Program-made: the position numbers and the translations under genes
NCBI GenBank assembly: GCA_020024675.1
Contig: JAHHTM010000110.1
Span: 1-5,371, forward strand
Direction of reading: 5' to 3'
Source: Muricomes sp.
GTDB lineage: Bacteria > Bacillota > Clostridia > Lachnospirales > Lachnospiraceae
DNA length: 5,371 nucleotides
The notes under the pieces: generated by a model
Databases searched by the model: none
Told to the model about the DNA's origin: nothing
Seen by the model: only the letters and a program-made list of their open reading frames with translations
Shown: one piece after another, positions 1 through 5,368 of the stretch
How the letters are laid out: each line of letters opens with the position of its first letter
Position numbering within the stretch: the first letter of the stretch is position 1

Positions 1-210
1 CAGGAAAGAAAATTGACAGACATTGAAAAAGAATATCTGGCGTTATGCCTTGCTTATCCGGAAAAATTCTGGAAAATGGCAAGCACATACTATCATTCCA
101 ATAAAGCATGGATACCAGAAAAAAATGTGGAAAAGTTGAAAATTGTAACAGAACAGACAGATAGAAAGATAAAATTTTTAAAAGAGATATTGGCTTTTAA
201 TTTACGATAG
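1..210 (+). CDS. CotS-family spore coat protein, C-terminal fragment (5' end outside window)
   Basis: The reading frame is open from base 1 (it begins Gln-Glu-Arg-Lys) and stops with TAG at 208-210, so this is the last 69 residues of a gene that starts upstream. An in-frame TTG at 13 is not a convincing start because the frame continues through it and no ribosome binding site precedes it. The segment YPEKFWKMASTYYHSNKAW followed by a basic helical tail (EKLKIV...KIKFLKEIL) resembles the C-terminus of CotS/CotI-type proteins. These have a kinase-like (aminoglycoside phosphotransferase) fold and associate with the spore coat. The catalytic part is not in the window, so activity cannot be judged. 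A sporulation role would fit the genes downstream. The family call comes from recall of the C-terminal pattern; another APH-fold protein is possible. Confidence 0.65.
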   Translation, partial: QERKLTDIEKEYLALCLAYPEKFWKMASTYYHSNKAWIPEKNVEKLKIVTEQTDRKIKFLKEILAFNLR

Positions 211-223
211 GCTGTTGTATAAT
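195..223 (+). promoter_or_regulatory. Likely sigma-A-type promoter for the phosphoglucomutase gene
   Basis: A perfect -10 hexamer TATAAT lies at 218-223. The base block 17 bp upstream, TTTTAA at 195-200, matches the -35 consensus at only three of six positions. Initiation would fall near 230, giving a leader of about 25 nt before the ATG at 255. The -35 block lies inside the end of the upstream coat gene. I see no terminator in the 44-bp gap, so read-through from upstream is also possible. Confidence 0.45.
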
Positions 224-254
224 GAGCTTATAGTATGAAGTAGGAGGTACCGAA

Positions 255-1985
255 ATGGAATACAAGGAAAGATATGAGGAATGGTTGAACAATTCTTATT
301 TTGATGGAGCAACGAAAGAAGAGCTTATAAGCATTCAAGATGATGAGAATGAGATTAAAGAACGCTTTTACACAGATCTTGAATTTGGTACAGCGGGATT
401 AAGAGGAATTATCGGTGCAGGTACAAACCGTATGAATATCTACACTGTAAGAAAAGCAACACAGGGCCTTGCAAATTACATTATCAAGAGTGGTAATGCT
501 GCAAAAGGAGTTGCGATTGCATATGATTCACGTCGTATGTCTCCAGAGTTTGCACAGGAAGCAGCACTTTGCCTGGCAGCTAATGGTATCAAAGCATACG
601 TATTTGAGTCTTTAAGACCGACACCAGAACTGTCATTTGCTGTTCGATATCTGGCATGTGTTGCAGGAATCAATATTACAGCCAGCCATAATCCACCAGA
701 ATATAATGGATATAAAGTGTACTGGGAAGATGGTGCACAAATCACTCCACCACATGACAAGGGTATCATGGCAGAAGTTAAGGCTGTTGAGGATTATACA
801 ACTATGAAGAGTATGAGCTTAGAAGAAGCAAAATCAGCAGGTCTTTATGAAGTGATCGGAGCGCAGGTTGACGATGCATACATAGCAGAGCTTAAAAAAC
901 AGGTTCTTCATCAAGAAGCGATCGATGCAGCTGGTAAAGATCTTAAGATTGTATATAGTCCACTTCATGGAACAGGGAACATTCCGGCACGCCGTATTTT
1001 AAAAGAACTGGGATTTGAAAACGTTTATGTTGTGAAAGAACAGGAACTTCCAGATGGAGAATTTCCAACTGTTTCCTATCCAAATCCAGAAGCGGAAGAA
1101 GCATTTGAACTTGGATTAAAACTTGCGAAAGAGATTGATGCAGATATCGTACTTGCAACAGATCCTGATGCAGATCGTCTTGGTGTGCGTGTAAAAGATA
1201 AAAATGGTGAGTACCATACGCTGACAGGAAATATGTCTGGCTGTTTACTTGCTGATTATGAGATTGGGCAGAGAAAAGCACTTAAAGGGCTTCCAGAAGA
1301 CGGATACCTTATCAAGACTATTGTTACATCAAACATGGCAGACGCCATTGCAAAATATTACAATACAGGTCTGATCGAAGTCCTTACAGGATTTAAATTT
1401 ATTGGACAGCAGATTCTTGGATTTGAAACATCTGGAAAAGGACAGTATTTATTTGGCTTCGAAGAAAGCTATGGTTGCCTGATCGGGACACATGCAAGAG
1501 ATAAAGATGCGATTGTTGCTACAATGGCTCTTTGTGAAGCCGCAGCCTACTACAAAACAAAAGATATGACACTGTGGGATGCCATGATTGACATGTACGA
1601 GCGTTATGGATATTACAAAGATGATATTCAGGCTATTACGCTAAAAGGTATTGAGGGACTTGCAAAAATTCAGGAGATTCTTGAAACACTCCGCAAGAAT
1701 CCGCCAGCGCAGATTGCAGGATATGATGTGGTAAAAGCAAGAGATTATAAAGCGGATACAATTAAAGACATGGCTACAGGAGAAGTTACAACAACAGGTC
1801 TTCCGAATTCCAATGTACTTTATTACGATCTTACAGATGATGCATGGCTTTGCGTAAGACCTTCAGGAACAGAGCCAAAAGTTAAATTCTACTATGGAGT
1901 AAAAGGAACATCTCTTGAAGATGCAGATGAAAAATCTGCGCAGATGGGTAAAGAGGTTCTTGCTATGATCGATAAAATGCTTTAG
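255..1985 (+). CDS. pgcA: Phosphoglucomutase / phospho-sugar mutase (PgcA type)
   Basis: This cytoplasmic alpha-D-phosphohexomutase interconverts glucose-1-phosphate and glucose-6-phosphate through a phosphoserine enzyme, supplying sugar nucleotides for envelope polymers and linking to glycogen metabolism. At 576 residues it has the usual length and all four domains. The active-site loop TASHNP holds the phosphorylated Ser144. The Mg-binding loop DPDADR holds Asp303, Asp305 and Asp307. The sugar-recognition loop is GFEESYG (401-407), and the phosphate-binding loop RPSGTEP spans 535-541. The N-terminal DLEFGTAGLRG (41-51) and TNRMNIYTVRKA are close to B. subtilis PgcA. The ATG at 255 is chosen because AGGAGGT at 242-248 sits six bases upstream and residue 1 matches the family start. 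No frameshift or missing catalytic residue is seen. Preference for glucose over mannose phosphate is inferred from the PgcA resemblance. Confidence 0.95.
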   Translation: MEYKERYEEWLNNSYFDGATKEELISIQDDENEIKERFYTDLEFGTAGLRGIIGAGTNRMNIYTVRKATQGLANYIIKSGNAAKGVAIAYDSRRMSPEFAQEAALCLAANGIKAYVFESLRPTPELSFAVRYLACVAGINITASHNPPEYNGYKVYWEDGAQITPPHDKGIMAEVKAVEDYTTMKSMSLEEAKSAGLYEVIGAQVDDAYIAELKKQVLHQEAIDAAGKDLKIVYSPLHGTGNIPARRILKELGFENVYVVKEQELPDGEFPTVSYPNPEAEEAFELGLKLAKEIDADIVLATDPDADRLGVRVKDKNGEYHTLTGNMSGCLLADYEIGQRKALKGLPEDGYLIKTIVTSNMADAIAKYYNTGLIEVLTGFKFIGQQILGFETSGKGQYLFGFEESYGCLIGTHARDKDAIVATMALCEAAAYYKTKDMTLWDAMIDMYERYGYYKDDIQAITLKGIEGLAKIQEILETLRKNPPAQIAGYDVVKARDYKADTIKDMATGEVTTTGLPNSNVLYYDLTDDAWLCVRPSGTEPKVKFYYGVKGTSLEDADEKSAQMGKEVLAMIDKML

Positions 1986-2008
1986 ATCATAGACAATCTG
2001 TGTATGAT
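1986..2008 (+). other. Imperfect hairpin directly after the pgcA stop codon
   Basis: ATCATA (1986-1991) pairs with TATGAT (2003-2008). Inside it, ACA (1993-1995) pairs with TGT (1999-2001) across one G-G mismatch, leaving a three-base loop. The stem is A+T-rich and is followed by AAGGGAT, not by a T run, so it does not look like a standard intrinsic terminator. It could protect the 3' end of the mRNA or be chance. No better terminator for pgcA is visible before the HU promoter. Confidence 0.3.
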
Positions 2009-2063
2009 AAGGGATAAAAATGTAATATATCAGTGATTGTAAAGTTAAATATGGTTAAAATCC

Positions 2064-2092
2064 TTGACAAAAATATTGGAAACAGTTATAAC
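2064..2092 (+). promoter_or_regulatory. Strong sigma-A-type promoter for the HU gene
   Basis: A perfect -35 box TTGACA (2064-2069) is followed, after exactly 17 bp, by TATAAC (2087-2092), a five-of-six match to the -10 consensus. Predicted initiation is near 2099, giving a leader of about 88 nt before the HU start codon. The strength of both boxes suits an abundant nucleoid protein. This is the best promoter in the window. Confidence 0.8.
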
Positions 2093-2103
2093 AATATTTA
2101 AGG

Positions 2104-2126
2104 AAAGCCACGGATAAGGGGCTTTT
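2104..2126 (+). other. Hairpin in the HU leader, possible weak terminator or attenuator
   Basis: AAAGCC (2104-2109) can pair with GGCTTT (2120-2125) around a ten-base loop, ending in TTTT (2123-2126). It starts only about five bases after the predicted HU transcription start. It could act as a weak terminator for transcripts reading through from pgcA, as a 5' stem stabilising the HU mRNA, or as an attenuator. The loop is large and the T run short, so I would not call it an efficient terminator. Confidence 0.35.
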
Positions 2127-2168
2127 ATGCATATTTTGAACTGGAGAATAAATTATCCCAGTACAAAC

Positions 2169-2178
2169 AGGAGGAGGA
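2169..2178 (+). promoter_or_regulatory. Ribosome binding site that sets the HU start
   Basis: AGGAGGAGGA precedes the ATG at 2187, with nine bases between its last GGAGG and the ATG. It decides against the in-frame ATG at 2127. That start would add twenty residues, including an Arg-Arg-Arg run that is simply this purine-rich site translated. Confidence 0.85.
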
Positions 2179-2186
2179 AATTATCC

Positions 2187-2462
2187 ATGAATAAAACAGA
2201 ATTTATAGCAGCAATTGCTGAGAAAGCAGATATTTCTAAAAAAGATTCTGAAAAAGCTTTAAAGGCATTTATTGATGTAGTGTCTGAAGAATTAAGAAAT
2301 GGTGAAAAAGTTCAGTTAGTAGGATTTGGTACATTTGAAGTTAGTGAAAGAGCTGCAAGAGAAGGAAGAAATCCACATACTGGAAAAACTATGAGCATTG
2401 CAGCTTGCAAAGCTCCAAAATTCAAAGCAGGAAAAGCATTAAAAGATGCTGTAAACGCTTAA
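2187..2462 (+). CDS. hup: HU-family nucleoid DNA-binding protein
   Basis: HU is a small basic homodimer that binds and bends DNA with little sequence preference and compacts the nucleoid. The 91-residue length from the ATG at 2187 is the family norm. The N-terminal MNKTEFIAAIAEKADISKKD forms the dimerising helices. The signature GFGTFEVSERAAREGRNPHTGK (46-67) leads into the DNA-binding arm, whose tip RNP (61-63) carries the proline (Pro63) that intercalates between base pairs. The C-terminal APKFKAGKALKDAV helix is also typical. The gene has its own strong promoter and a strong terminator behind it, so it probably yields a short, abundant mRNA. HU directly upstream of rqcP/yabP is a common Clostridia arrangement. 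The alternative family member IHF is unlikely in a Firmicute. Confidence 0.96.
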   Translation: MNKTEFIAAIAEKADISKKDSEKALKAFIDVVSEELRNGEKVQLVGFGTFEVSERAAREGRNPHTGKTMSIAACKAPKFKAGKALKDAVNA

Positions 2463-2492
2463 GGATTATCCGTTATTTAAGAAAACAAAGTG

Positions 2493-2528
2493 AAAGCACT
2501 TATGATGTTCGCATTGTAAGTGCTTTTT
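2493..2528 (+). terminator. Strong intrinsic terminator after HU
   Basis: AAAGCACTTATGATG (2493-2507) pairs over 15 positions, two of them G-T wobbles, with CATTGTAAGTGCTTT (2512-2526). The loop is the four bases TTCG (2508-2511), a stable tetraloop type. The stem ends in a run of five T (2524-2528). The terminator lies between HU and rqcP, so most HU transcripts should stop here. Expression of rqcP then needs read-through or a separate promoter, and none is evident in the 25 bp that remain. Confidence 0.9.
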
Positions 2529-2553
2529 ATATGAATATGAAAGAGAGAAAAAA

Positions 2554-2793
2554 ATGCGCTTAGACAAATTTTTAAAAGTTTCAAGATTGATCAAAAGACG
2601 AACTGTAGCAAATGAAGCATGTGATGCAGGGCGTGTTATGGTCAATGGAACAGTGGCAAAAGCTTCTGTAAAAGTGAAAGCCGGTGATATTATCGAAATT
2701 CAATTTGGTACAAAAACTGTAAAAGTGGAAGTTCTTATGATTCAGGAGACAACGAAAAAAGAAGAAGCAAAGGATATGTTCCGTTACCTATAA
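2554..2793 (+). CDS. rqcP: RqcP (YabO), S4-domain ribosome quality control factor
   Basis: RqcP binds the stalled 50S subunit carrying peptidyl-tRNA and works with RqcH in adding C-terminal alanine tails that mark incomplete proteins for degradation. The 79-residue protein is essentially one S4 RNA-binding domain: MRLDKFLKVSRLIKRRTVANEACDAGRVMVNG (1-32), then a beta-rich half KASVKVKAGDIIEIQFG. The tail TTKKEEAKDMF closely resembles B. subtilis YabO. Arg2 and Arg16, conserved basic residues of the family, are present. The start is fixed by the family N-terminus. The ribosome binding site is weak (GAGAG at 2543-2547, six bases upstream). It follows the HU terminator and precedes yabP, as in B. 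subtilis. The heat-shock paralogue HslR (Hsp15) is an alternative name, but the short length and context favour RqcP. Confidence 0.9.
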   Translation: MRLDKFLKVSRLIKRRTVANEACDAGRVMVNGTVAKASVKVKAGDIIEIQFGTKTVKVEVLMIQETTKKEEAKDMFRYL

Positions 2794-2807
2794 AAATTAT
2801 TTTATAG
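2788..2807 (+). repeat. Perfect A+T-rich inverted repeat over the rqcP stop codon
   Basis: CTATAAAA (2788-2795) and TTTTATAG (2800-2807) are exact reverse complements separated by ATTA. The left arm includes the TAA stop at 2791-2793. The transcript could form an eight-pair stem with a four-base loop, but it contains one G-C pair only and has no T run after it. It may be a weak transcript-end structure or a by-product of base composition. Confidence 0.4.
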
Positions 2808-2818
2808 CCTTCTATACA

Positions 2819-2833
2819 GGAATAATTTATTCC
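2819..2833. repeat. 15-bp perfect palindrome upstream of yabP, operator-like
   Basis: GGAATAA (2819-2825) and TTATTCC (2827-2833) are exact reverse complements around a single central T. With almost no spacer it looks more like a binding site for a dimeric protein than an RNA hairpin. It lies 44 bp before the chosen yabP start, where a promoter for yabP would be expected. No regulator can be named from sequence, and chance in A+T-rich DNA is possible. Confidence 0.35.
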
Positions 2834-2863
2834 ATATTTTCATATACATATTAAAGTATAGTG

Positions 2864-2870
2864 AAAGGGG
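2864..2870 (+). promoter_or_regulatory. Ribosome binding site that sets the yabP start
   Basis: AAAGGGG ends one base before the ATG at 2872 but seven bases before the in-frame ATG at 2878. Normal spacing therefore selects 2878. Confidence 0.7.
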
Positions 2871-2877
2871 AATGTGT

Positions 2878-3162
2878 ATGGAAGAAAGGCAGATGCCAAA
2901 GGCACATAAAGTGGTTTTTAATAACCGAAAAAGCGGTATGGTTACAGGTGTTTTAGATGTGATCTCTTTTGATCTCAACGAAATATTACTTGAGACAGAG
3001 CAAGGACTATTGACAGTGAAAGGAACAGATCTTCATGTAAACAGATTGAATCTAGAAAAAGGAGAAGTTGACCTGGCGGGGACTGTGGACAGCTTTGTGT
3101 ACTCAGGAGTAAATCAGACCATGCACCATGAAGACGGTTTTTTTGCAAAATTATTTAAATAG
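2878..3162 (+). CDS. yabP: YabP/YqfC-family sporulation protein YabP
   Basis: YabP is a small sporulation-specific protein of the YabP/YqfC family, encoded next to yabQ and thought to act in the mother cell during cortex or coat formation; its biochemical role is not established. From the ATG at 2878 the product has 94 residues, near the family length. The family pattern is clear: HKVVFNNRKSGMVTGV (10-25), the acidic strand region ISFDLNEILLETEQG, then LTVKGTDLHVNRLNLEKGEVDLAGTV (45-70). The C-terminal FFAKLFK also matches. No signal peptide or membrane segment is seen. The ATG at 2872 would add two residues but sits too close to the ribosome binding site. yabQ follows after nine bases, so the two are probably co-transcribed. 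In B. subtilis this pair is read by sigma-E RNA polymerase; no convincing sigma-E boxes could be fixed here. Confidence 0.92.
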   Translation: MEERQMPKAHKVVFNNRKSGMVTGVLDVISFDLNEILLETEQGLLTVKGTDLHVNRLNLEKGEVDLAGTVDSFVYSGVNQTMHHEDGFFAKLFK

Positions 3163-3171
3163 GAATACATA

Positions 3172-3501
3172 ATGTTTGGGATTGGAAAAGAATTTTTCGT
3201 TTTTATTTATGCCATATTATCAGGTATGTTTGTGATGCTTTCCTATCAGCTTTTATATTTATTTCGTTACCTAATCTCACACAAAAAATGGATGATAGAT
3301 GTGGAAGATATGGTTTTCTGGTTGTTGACTGCAGTCTATTTATTTAGGCAGATGTACGTTGCGACAAATGGAAACATCCGTTGCTTTTTTGTGATCGGAA
3401 TATTTCTTGGAGTTGGAATAATCTGGGAAATTTGTTTTAAGGGAAAGCAAATATATCTTAAAGTCAAGAAAAAACTTGAAAAAGAAAACAGGAAAAGATA
3501 A
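3172..3501 (+). CDS. yabQ: YabQ, spore cortex biosynthesis membrane protein
   Basis: YabQ is a polytopic membrane protein of the outer forespore membrane that is needed for cortex peptidoglycan formation in B. subtilis. The 109-residue product shows about three hydrophobic segments, roughly 8-31, 45-62 and 70-88, and a strongly basic C-terminal tail (KVKKKLEKENRKRK-like, 97-109) likely to be cytoplasmic. The family hallmark is the polar-aromatic stretch DVEDMVFWLL (43-52) followed by NGNIR (66-70) leading into the third segment, all present. AGGA (3161-3164), overlapping the yabP stop region, sits seven bases before the ATG. It is shorter than B. subtilis YabQ and has fewer membrane spans, which is usual in Clostridia as far as I recall. 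The position between yabP and divIC supports the call. Confidence 0.88.
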   Translation: MFGIGKEFFVFIYAILSGMFVMLSYQLLYLFRYLISHKKWMIDVEDMVFWLLTAVYLFRQMYVATNGNIRCFFVIGIFLGVGIIWEICFKGKQIYLKVKKKLEKENRKR

Positions 3502-3541
3502 AATGAAGATGAAAAGATTCAGATAAGTAGGGTGAATAAAA

Positions 3542-3874
3542 ATGAAAAACAAGCAGAAACGTACACAGGCGAGACCTAAAAAGAATCGATATCTGTTTGG
3601 AAGATATCGTCGAAGTGCGACACTCGTTAGTATTGTCTTTGTTTTTCTTGTAGGAATACTTTTGATGAATGCGATAAGTCTTAAAAAGAAAAATGAGATA
3701 TACGAGCAACAGCAAGAAGAACTTCAGCGTCAGATTGATGAACAAAAGCAACGAGCGGAAGAAATAGAAGAATTAAAAGATTATGTTACGACAGAAGAGT
3801 TTGAAAAGGAAATCGCAGAAGATAAATTAGGTCTTGTTGATCCAGACGAAATTATTTTTAAACCAGTTAAATAA
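3542..3874 (+). CDS. divIC: DivIC/FtsB-family septum formation protein
   Basis: DivIC is a bitopic division protein that pairs with FtsL through its coiled coil and helps activate septal peptidoglycan synthesis. The 110-residue product has the expected order: a very basic cytoplasmic N-terminus (1-24, many Lys/Arg), one membrane span (about 26-44, ATLVSIVFVFLVGILLMNA), and an extracytoplasmic coiled coil rich in Glu, Gln and Lys (about 49-79). The conserved tail YVTTEEFEKEIAEDKLGLVDP (81-101) then ends in EIIFKP. AGGGTG (3529-3534) lies seven bases before the ATG. The gap to yabQ is 40 bp with no terminator, so it is probably in the same transcript. It ends before a strong terminator. The name septum formation initiator is often used for this family; FtsL is less likely given the tail and gene order. 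Confidence 0.9.
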   Translation: MKNKQKRTQARPKKNRYLFGRYRRSATLVSIVFVFLVGILLMNAISLKKKNEIYEQQQEELQRQIDEQKQRAEEIEELKDYVTTEEFEKEIAEDKLGLVDPDEIIFKPVK

Positions 3875-3891
3875 TGATGATTACAAAAGAC

Positions 3892-3918
3892 AAGCTCCGG
3901 AAGAAATCCGGGGCTTTT
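3892..3918 (+). terminator. Intrinsic terminator after divIC
   Basis: AAGCTCCGGA (3892-3901) pairs with TCCGGGGCTT (3907-3916) over ten positions, one a T-G wobble, with the five-base loop AGAAA. TTTT (3915-3918) and an A+T-rich tail follow. It marks the end of the rqcP-yabP-yabQ-divIC transcript and implies that the downstream spoIIE gene has its own promoter or depends on read-through. Confidence 0.85.
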
Positions 3919-3957
3919 ATATTGCGTAAAAAGTTGTATAGACTTGAATAAAAGGAC

Positions 3958-3963
3958 AGGAGG
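3958..3963 (+). promoter_or_regulatory. Ribosome binding site that sets the spoIIE start
   Basis: A perfect AGGAGG lies seven bases before the ATG at 3971. It excludes the in-frame TTG at 3944, which has no ribosome binding site and would translate this very site. It also shows that the short protein is a proper gene product and not a fragment of a longer frame. Confidence 0.9.
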
Positions 3964-3970
3964 AAAAAAG

Positions 3971-5368
3971 ATGAGTGATGGACAAGTCCTTCATACAAGT
4001 CCCTATGTGGTTCAGATTGAAAAAATTTCAGAATCTTTAAAGAGATTATCGCAGATATTTATAGGACTCGAAGAAAAGAAAAAATGTTTTACGAATGAAG
4101 AAATCGATTCTATTTTTGAACATGTGAAAGAAAAAGTATGCAAAAAATGTGAGAAGTGTGACTGGTGTTTAAATGAAAATATTGTACATACTTGTCAGAT
4201 GGAATATGAAATTCTTTCTGCTATTGACCGTTATGGAAACGAGTTGAATACAGAAACGAAACGAAATTTGCAGGCGAAATGTATTCGGGCTCCCAGATTT
4301 TTAAGGGAAACTTTGGAAGCTTTTCATGAGGCGAGGCAGAATATGATGTGGACAAACAGGATGGTGCAAAGTCGAGAAGGATGTGCAGCACAGATGAATA
4401 CCTTTGCAGATATGCTTCGTGTCACAGCAAAAGAACTTGAAGATAGTATTTTTACGGATGAAAGAATGGAAAAAAGAATCATGGATTCTTTGAGAAAACT
4501 AGGATTGCGTGTATTGAGTATAAATCTTCTGATCAATAAAGATGGAAAATATGAAATACAAGTGATTGCACGTGCAATGAAGAAAGAATGTGTAATGATG
4601 AAAGAGATCATCCGTGCCATATCAGAGACAATTGGACGGAAAATTGTTTCTGATGGAACAAACAATCAGATTGTGGGACGAGAATATACTACGATTGTGT
4701 GTATGGAAGGACCGGTTTTTTATACATTGCAAGGAATTGCAAAAATAGGAAAAGGGTGCAATCGTATCTCAGGGGATAATTTTACGATGATGGAACTTCC
4801 AGGTGGAAAGCAGGGGGTTGCTCTTTCAGACGGCATGGGATCAGGAGAAATAGCATGCCGTGAAAGTACACTTGTAATAGAGCTTTTGGAAGAACTTTTA
4901 GAAGCTGGATTTCCTGAAAAAATGGCGATCCAGATGATTAATGCTACTTTGGTAATGGGAAGAGAAGAAATTCGATTTTCAACGGTAGATTTAAGTGTGT
5001 TTGATCTATATACCGGAAAATGTGAACTTATTAAAGCAGGCGCTTCTTCCACATTTATTAAAAAGAAAGATAAAGTAGAACTTCTTACATCATCACGTCT
5101 TCCGATCGGAGTTCTTCATACAATAGAACTTGATTCTATCGTACGTCAGTTGGAAGATGGAGATTTTGTTATTATGGTTACAGATGGTATTATGGATGCC
5201 CTTCCGGTAGGAGAACAAGAGATAATTTTGGAAACCATCATCCAGGGAACAAATATTAATAACCCCAAAGATCTCGCCCACCATATTCTTGAACAAATAC
5301 TGAACTGGAATGAAAAGCCGCCAATGGATGATATGACCGTTCTAGTTATTGGAATGTGGGAGAGATAA
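3971..5368 (+). CDS. spoIIE: SpoIIE-type PP2C serine phosphatase lacking the N-terminal membrane domain
   Basis: SpoIIE dephosphorylates the anti-anti-sigma factor SpoIIAA and so releases sigma-F in the forespore; it also interacts with FtsZ at the polar septum. This complete product has 465 residues against about 830 in B. subtilis. The first 55 residues are hydrophilic and helical, with no membrane span. A cysteine cluster CxxCxxCxxC follows (Cys57, 60, 63, 66, plus Cys75). A helical central region (about 76-185) contains the family pattern around APRFLRETLEAF and SREGCAAQMNTFADML. The PP2C domain occupies about 235-465. Its metal-binding acids are visible in ISGDNF (Asp269), SDGMGSG (Asp287), TDGIMD (Asp405) and PMDDMT (Asp453/454), so catalysis should be intact. 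The position after divIC supports SpoIIE over other PP2C regulators such as RsbU. Regulation is unclear: a terminator lies just upstream and no convincing Spo0A box was found. Confidence 0.87.
   Translation: MSDGQVLHTSPYVVQIEKISESLKRLSQIFIGLEEKKKCFTNEEIDSIFEHVKEKVCKKCEKCDWCLNENIVHTCQMEYEILSAIDRYGNELNTETKRNLQAKCIRAPRFLRETLEAFHEARQNMMWTNRMVQSREGCAAQMNTFADMLRVTAKELEDSIFTDERMEKRIMDSLRKLGLRVLSINLLINKDGKYEIQVIARAMKKECVMMKEIIRAISETIGRKIVSDGTNNQIVGREYTTIVCMEGPVFYTLQGIAKIGKGCNRISGDNFTMMELPGGKQGVALSDGMGSGEIACRESTLVIELLEELLEAGFPEKMAIQMINATLVMGREEIRFSTVDLSVFDLYTGKCELIKAGASSTFIKKKDKVELLTSSRLPIGVLHTIELDSIVRQLEDGDFVIMVTDGIMDALPVGEQEIILETIIQGTNINNPKDLAHHILEQILNWNEKPPMDDMTVLVIGMWER

Noticed and set aside
476..769. 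Antisense ORF of 97 codons within pgcA, and similar minus-strand ORFs opposite HU-downstream genes and spoIIE
   Set aside because: They lie wholly or mainly opposite well-supported genes, lack ribosome binding sites and encode compositionally biased, unrecognised products. They are shadows of the + strand coding frames.
2127..2186. A 20-residue N-terminal extension of HU from an upstream in-frame ATG
   Set aside because: HU proteins start at the MNKTE position, the strong ribosome binding site at 2169-2178 serves the ATG at 2187, and the Arg-rich part of the extension is that site translated. The upstream ATG does have GGGG (2118-2121) before it, but inside a possible hairpin.
2821..2850. 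Possible sigma-E promoter for yabP (AATAATTT at 2821-2828 and TATACATA at 2843-2850)
   Set aside because: Spacing is near that of sigma-E promoters, but the -35 block is poor and the -10 block matches CATACAnT at only five positions. In such A+T-rich DNA several equally weak pairs can be drawn, including one using TATAGT at 2857-2862.
3502..3525. Seven-codon ORF between yabQ and divIC
   Set aside because: It overlaps the yabQ stop, has no separate ribosome binding site and shows no recognisable product.
3787..3793. TACGACA, a six-of-seven match to the reverse complement of the Spo0A box
   Set aside because: It lies inside the divIC coding region, upstream of a terminator and about 180 bp from the spoIIE start. 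A single near match of seven bases is expected by chance.
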